From positions 4,188 through 68,187 of the forward strand of contig JAMWFC010000065.1 in NCBI GenBank assembly GCA_027475525.1: a stretch of 64,000 bases of DNA. Reading direction: 5' to 3'. This document shows positions 58,310 to 64,000 of this stretch, piece by piece. Positions within the stretch are counted from its first letter, which is position 1; every line of letters begins with the position of its first letter. The stretch comes from Macrolepiota albuminosa. Its lineage: Eukaryota; Basidiomycota; Agaricomycetes; Agaricales; Agaricaceae. The notes below the pieces were generated by a model. That model was given only the letters and a program-made list of their open reading frames with translations. It made no database searches and was not told the DNA's origin. The position numbers and the translations under genes were made by a program.

Positions 58310-58510
58310 GTAAGAGTAATCTCTAGAGGCTATGGCTCAGTCCTACTCCTAGCAGAGAGAAATATATAGTATATTAGAGTATATATCATGATAACTACTC
58401 ACCTGGCAGAGAGATCCAAAGAAAACAAGTCTAGAGATTTCCTATGCCAGGACTGATGCTTCTGGGGCCTCAGAAGCATGGGAAACAACTGTACAGGACA
58501 AGTAGACCAA
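58310..58510 (+). mobile_element. Truncated LTR copy
   Basis: Starts TGTAAGAGTAATCTCTAGAG and follows the solo LTR of 36.4 kb to about GGGAAACAACTGTACAG, then stops. Confidence 0.65.
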
Positions 58511-58570
58511 AAAAAATAACAGATTTCTTTGACCCTTTCTCACTGAAAACAAGTTCTGGCCCTTTTCTTT

Positions 58571-59106
58571 TACTGTAGCTGCATGTATTGAGGCAACTGG
58601 CTTGGAGAGCATGACATGAACATTCACCTGCATGTTAGGCAACTGCACCTGAGTGATGCGTGACCATTGCTAGAATTAGCAACCCTGTCAGGACTGTGTG
58701 CTGACAGTCCCAAGCAATGTCAGTCAGGTACTACTGCAGCTCACTGTATTTGAAAATGAGAGGAGAAACAAAACTTTAGAACAATATGTTTTTCTATTCA
58801 TGCCTACAAACATGGGTTCTACTACTAAGCTACCTGGGCCATCACAGTCACTCATCTCACACATTCACCATCTTCAAACCCTTTTGTGCAACCTTCCAAA
58901 TAGCCTACCAATGCAATTTCAGCATCGGCAATGACGATATTAATTTAAGAATTTCCGCTGTTTTTTCGAAAATTTTTGACCACATATATGTCACGCAGTT
59001 TGTTGAAGCAACCACGTCGTTGTTATGCATGACAAGCTTAGTTTTTAGAAACGCAACCAAGCCTGCGTTATGCGTGACGGTTGCCTCAATACATGCAGCT
59101 ACAGTA
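58571..59106. mobile_element. MITE-like element with 27-bp terminal inverted repeats
   Basis: 58571-58597 (starting TACTGTAGCTGCATG) is the perfect inverse of 59080-59106. Both ends finish in TA, which may be a TA target duplication as in Tc1/mariner-type elements. Subterminal motifs of the GATGCGTGAC/TTATGCGTGAC kind occur inside. No transposase frame; about 536 bp. Confidence 0.7.
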
Positions 59107-59514
59107 TGTCAATGCTAATGAATGCCCTACAATAAATGTAGAGCAGCTTCTGAAAGTCATGGATCAGGTCAGATGGGCAGAAATATATATAGCGCTGGCT
59201 TGTCAGATGGATCAATGACCACGTATTTTGCAATTATCGTAAATACAGCAAGGTATCTAGAGTTCTACGAAGAAGAATTCGGCGTTGCATGCTTACTTTA
59301 AAGCCTTTAAGGGGCAAAAATGCAAACATCAACCACAAGCGCAACTCGTACGTCTTAAAAATTGATCTCAATTAGTTTCCAGAATCAGAACGTCAAAGAA
59401 GTGTGATGTATATAATAAAGTGAGAATCAGCATATAGGTAAGGGATATGATATCTACAATAAACGCATAAGCACCAAATGACAAGAAACGGAATGCAGGC
59501 CTCCAAGAAAATCC
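59107..59514. other. Intergenic region next to the disordered-protein gene
   Basis: About 400 bp with no gene; probably contains the 3' untranslated end of the minus-strand gene. Confidence 0.4.
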
Positions 59515-62500
59515 CTACTGGTCATCGTCGGTCATGTCAATGGGTACAAACATGCGTCCCTTCCGTTGTGACTTAATTGGAAGTGGCAACCCATTATGAC
59601 TGGGAGACATTTGGATTCCATCATTCAAAGAAGTTGGTCCAATCCGCGGCGGGCACGACTCCTTCTCCTTCTCCTTGCCTTTGTCGATCTCGCTGACGCC
59701 CACACCCTCCTCCTGCCTCAGAACCAAGGATGAGTTGTCTTCACCAATGTTAGTGGTGAACGGCGTGCCCAGGCGGTGTAAGATATCCTGCTCAGAGTCA
59801 GACCCATGTTCGATGTCAAAAAGATGAGTAAACAGGTGCTCGATTGGCGCCCTACTGACCTCTGCTACCAACGAAACAAAACGATTTACCGGGAAACTTT
59901 TATCCCGTGCTTCGGCTGTAAGATCAATAGGGTACGATGAAGAAGACTCGACAGCGACACCATTTGCCAGGGTCACTTCACTGTCACTGCCAACAATCTC
60001 CATCGCCTCAGCAGTTCCTTGTTCCCTCGTACTCCGTTCCTCGAGATCCTGAACCTTCATCCTCAACCCTTCAATCTCATTACGCATCTTGCTCACTTCG
60101 CGCTGATGATCCTCTTTTAACAATTGAATCTCTCCAAGAACGTCCTCCAACTTCAAGGATTCACCTCGGCGAGCCCGCTCACTCTGCGGATAATTGCACC
60201 GTAATACACTCGCATCAGCAGACACCGATCCCGGTACAGAACTCTGTCTCCGTCTCTCCCCCCCAACCCCGTAGTCCCCCACAGAACCACTCATGCTCAT
60301 GGCATCCGTAAGCTTCGCCATCATATCTTGCACAATCGACACAATCCTCGTAGCAACCGGGCTCCCATCTACCTCTACATCCTCCGAATCAATATCAGGA
60401 GGAACAGGACTCTGCATCGCACTCAACGAACCATTCACACTGCTCCTCGAGGGGCGATAGGGTGCCGATACCGAAGGGGGTAGGTAAGGCGGATAGTCGT
60501 TGTACGGAGCTGGAGGATAACAGGGCGGAGCAAATGAGTAGTACTGCGGTTGGCTGGGCGGTGGGTACGGATACGGATGATACCGACGGTAAGGTGGAAA
60601 GCCAGGTGTAGCACTGTGACGGTGATATCCATCATAGTACGTTGCCCTTTCATACCGATGGTCTGCACGGTTATGCCGCAGATCTCTTTCGTGCTCGTGC
60701 TGATGCTCACTAACATGTTCTCTCATCCCCTCATGCTCACGAGAATTGACATCGTTTCCATGATCGGACGAACCAGAGCCAGACCACGCAGCTGCAGCCA
60801 GTTGATATTCCTCGAAAGTGGGGCTCGGTCCAGGAAGCGATGGACCAGGAAGAGGCGGAGGCTCACGAGCCCTAGGACGAGAAATAGGACTAGGGATCTT
60901 TGCTGCTCGACTTTTCTTTCGATCGGCAGATGGCGACGGAGCAGAGGAGACAGACCGCGGCGAGGAGCGCGAGAGACGCTGTAGATCGAGTGCCTGCACA
61001 GGTGAGAGCGGCGCAGGTGTTTCCGACGGAGCATCTACTTCAGAGATCAAAGGCACAGGGTAGGAAGCTGATGTGAAGGATTCGACACATGGAGCAGGGT
61101 CCACATCCATCTGACCAGCAGTAGTTGCAGAGTTTTGCTCCCCAAGTGATTCAGCCTCGCGATAGTCAGGCACTGTCTCAGCGACGGCGGCAAGGCTGAC
61201 AGCAATCGTAGGCGGACTAGACTGAGCTGGAACGGGCGGCTGAGGAGGGGACACAGGCACAGGCACAGGCGTAGGCGCAGCCTCGACCACAGAAGGAGCT
61301 GGAGATAACTTTGGAGACGGATTTGCAGAGACTGAGAGTACACCAGATCCAGACCCCGCACCAGAAGCAGAGTTAGAGTTTGGAGGTCTAGCGTCGAGAG
61401 CAGGCGAAAGAAAACGAGTAGCAGCGGGAGTAACAGGGCTACCAACAGCACTAGTCGTACCTGCTGCATTGGCAGATTGCAAAACACCTATTAGAAGACG
61501 TGAAACCCAGTATGATATCGAATGAAGTAACGAAAGATAATTTGTCAAAAATCGAAAAAATCGGCAGAAGGAAACCACCAAAACAAAAGCAAAACAGACT
61601 GAACCCGAAAGCAAGGAAGAAAAAGACACTCACGTTCCATCTCCTCGGTATCGCACTGCGGAATCTGCGGAACATACCCCGCCGCGCTCGGGGGCACCTG
61701 CGTCCCTCCACCTACGTCTGCAGCAGTGCCTATCTCAGGCCCAGACACCTCCACCGTCGTCGCCCTCTCACTACCCGTTTCGTCCTGATTCCCTACATGC
61801 TCACTCGGCACCTGCGCCCCTCCACCTACGCCAGCATCAGTGCCTATCTCAGGCCCAGACATCTTCATCGTCGTCGCCCTCTCACTACCCGTTTCGTCCT
61901 GATTCCCTACATGCTCACTCGAACCCTCGGCGACAACGGCGGGTGCAGAGGCAGAGGTGGAGGGGGTAGGGGAGGAAGGTGGATGAAATGGACCTTCATC
62001 TTGATATATTTCAATACACCCACTCGCACTGCCGCTAGCGCTAGCGTCGTTCGGATATATTCCATCCAGCCACCCGCTCAACCACCCATTCGTCTGGCGA
62101 TCTAGACGTTGTAATACAACTAAGAGTTCTTGGTTCGGGCGGAATGGCGAAGTGTGCGAAGGAAAAGTCGGGGATGGGGGTCTGGTGGCCGACTTAGAAG
62201 TATGCTTTGTGTTCGTGTTCGTGTGCGCGTTCGTGGTTGCGTCAACAGACGAAGTACCAGTTGAAGCATTTGTACTCGTCATGGGGGCGGATGCGGCCGT
62301 GGAATTGGGGACATCATTCGAGATCGAGACGCTATCAATGGGGGCCGTTACAGCGGAAGTCGCCGCAGGGGAAAGGGCAGGGGCAGGGGCAGGGTCAGCT
62401 GCAATCGTAACAACGGCAGGGTCGGGTAGCTCAGCAGCGCTCGCACCTCCGTTATTTTTCTCCACGTCCTCGTCCTTTTCGTTTTCGTTTTCGATGTTTT

Positions 62501-64000
62501 CGATGTCATGCGCAGGTACAGAGTCAGTTGCAAGTGTAAAAACGTCAGGGTCGTATGCATCACGAAGAAATATGTCGGTGTAGTTGTCGCTTTCGCTGAA
62601 TACCTGCGAAACATCCCACATCGGTGCAGACGAGGATTGAGGATACATCAATCCCTCGGCCACAAAAGCATCCTCATCCTCGTCCTCGTCAGTTCCTCCC
62701 TTTTCCTTTTCCTCGCCATTCCCTGCCATCTCCGTTTTGCCCTTATCTCCATCATCACTCGTACGGGGACGCTGAATGTCTACCCCCTCATCAACGGGAA
62801 GGGACGTTATGCTCTCATGGTGGATACCCTCATTCTCCATGAACCGACCAGGATCCTCTCCTACTTCTTTCTCTTTCTCTTTGTCCTTCTCATCTTTCTT
62901 CACGCCCTCCCCTTCGACAATACTGAGCCGATCAGGCTGGTCGCCTCCTCCTTTCTCCTCCTCCTTCTCAACTTCTTTCGCACCCTCTACTTCCTGCCCA
63001 TCGACAACAGCACGACTACTAACTTGACTCAACAGCAAGCTTTCGCCCGTGCCCGAAACCGACAAACTCGAGGGAGCCTGTACTGTCTCCTTCACTTCCT
63101 CTACTCTCGCCTTTTTTGGAGGCGGCGCCGACTCTGTCTCCCCAAGATTGACAATTTGCGTTTTTGGTTTCCTCGTCGGAGAAGCCTGTGCACGTAAGGA
63201 ACCTTTCGTTTCCACGTTGTCCTTGTCCTTGTCCTGATCCTTCGCCGCCTTGTTGTCCTTGTCCTTCCCTCCCTCCTCCTCTACTTGATCTTTTTCCTTA
63301 TCCCCACTGCGCTTTCGCTTACCTGTCGTCTTCCTGGACCTCTTTCCCTTTGCTGACTCAGGTTCCAGAGAAGCCGGCGGCGGGGCAGGCGGAAGGACCG
63401 GGTCCCAACGATAAAACTCGGTATAGTCGTCAGAGCAGAATTTGAGTCCAGCGGTGAGAGTGTCGTGTGATAGTCCTTCTGCACATTCTTCTTTTGTGAG
63501 ATGAAAACCTTTGTGGCCTTTTAAAACGAAGCGAGTCCAGTCTATGCGAGAACGGTGTCAGTTAACTGTAGTATAACGAGAACATTAAAAAGCACCTTTT
63601 TTGAGAACATCTTGCTCATACTCTGCCTCCTCAAACTCCTTCCAGAAAGCCATGACAAACTCTTCGCGATTGACGAGCCACCTGCGATAATACCTCGTCA
63701 ACGCTCGATCGAACATGGGGCTCCTCCACGACTTGTCCATCGTATCATTCGCCATGGCCTCACGGGCCTTTTGCAGAAACATGGTACACAGCCTGCCAAC
63801 ATGAAGAATATCATACTGATAATTCTCCCACTCTTCCTCCCTTTGGGGACTGGACAACACCAGGCGCAGGCTCTCCCACTGGAACTTCATCGCAAACATC
63901 AGTGGGAGGCGATAGCCCTTTGGGATCATGATGGGTGTGCCATCTCCACATACGACGACGCACCACGGGTCAATAGAGCCGGGGGGGTGGCGCGGGGGGA
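59515..64000 (-). CDS. Large disordered protein with N-terminal folded region, 5' end outside window
   Basis: Exons >64000-63596, 63541-61634 and 61487-59515 join in frame (introns 54 and 146 nt) to over 1,420 codons ending at TAG 59515. The visible N-terminal 170 residues look folded and are rich in Trp and Tyr (MFAMKFQWESLRLVLSSPQR, WENYQYDILHVGRLCTMFLQ, WTRFVLKGHKGF, YTEFYRWDPVLPP). A basic KGKRSRKTTGKRKRSGDKEK stretch (likely nuclear signal) follows, then long acidic and Ser/Thr/Pro-rich disorder. A 40-residue repeat around EHVGNQDETGSERATT occurs twice (about 61.7-61.9 kb). Near the C-terminus lie a Pro/Tyr-rich tract (RRYHPYPYPPPSQPQYYSF) and a coiled coil (LGEIQLLKEDHQREVSKMRN). GC-rich and CpG-rich, unlike the repeat block. 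No family recognised; a nuclear scaffold or regulator is a guess. Confidence 0.8.

Noticed and set aside
58698..59118. Plus-strand open frames of 78 and 110 codons
   Set aside because: They lie inside the MITE-like element, overlap in different frames and contain no recognisable domain.
1..64000. tRNA, rRNA or other structured RNA genes
   Set aside because: No B-box-like GGTTCGAATCC context with matching arms, and no rRNA sequence, was seen on either strand by eye.

Overview
The window looks like a nuclear scaffold of a basidiomycete fungus, most likely an agaricomycete. Intact genes have many introns of about 40-60 nt with CTRAY-type branch sites. They include an Rlm1-type MADS-box factor, an HsbA-like secreted protein and a four-segment membrane protein of a basidiomycete type. 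The repeats are fungal Ty3/gypsy, Ty1/copia, LINE and Helitron sequences.

Layout. (1) 1-12 kb: two minus-strand genes. The upstream one encodes an unrecognised 1,161-residue protein with a possible ParB/DGQHR-like NGGHR motif. The downstream one is a zinc-finger protein of the RecQ/TLH (OrsD-like) type and runs off the left edge. Seven of their introns carry a near-perfect AT-rich palindrome, and the same palindrome recurs in a tandem array upstream of the first gene. The 5' half of the first gene plus that array is duplicated at 8.4-12.0 kb. (2) 12-24 kb: mostly relics, including a kinesin-14 pseudogene, an aspartic-protease fragment and a truncated VTI1 SNARE, around one intact HsbA-like gene. 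(3) 24.7-34.8 kb: four intact plus-strand genes (a basic disordered protein, an Ala/Pro-rich conserved protein, a membrane protein, and RLM1). (4) 35-50 kb: AT-rich, CpG-poor repeat sequence with a solo LTR that has a perfect target duplication, other LTR copies, a LINE reverse transcriptase, a stop-ridden Ty3/gypsy body and a copia RNase H piece. (5) 50.06-57.73 kb: a Helitron with a complete Rep/Pif1-helicase gene, tandem introns in its leader and GAA-triloop hairpins at its 3' end, followed head-to-tail by a short non-autonomous relative. (6) 57.9-59.1 kb: a gypsy fragment, an LTR piece and a MITE-like element. (7) 59.5-64 kb: a large disordered minus-strand protein that runs off the right edge.

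Assembly caution. Eight tandem duplications with a period of exactly 77 bp occur in the window. One shared length at unrelated loci is best explained by unmerged k=77 contig overlaps in a de Bruijn assembly. Two of them break the Helitron frame; counting each unit once leaves a continuous frame of about 1,719 codons.

The most unusual biology is the palindromic introner-like introns in the 1-12 kb gene pair, a similar palindromic core in the Helitron leader introns, and the covarying GAA-triloop hairpins near the Helitron 3' end.
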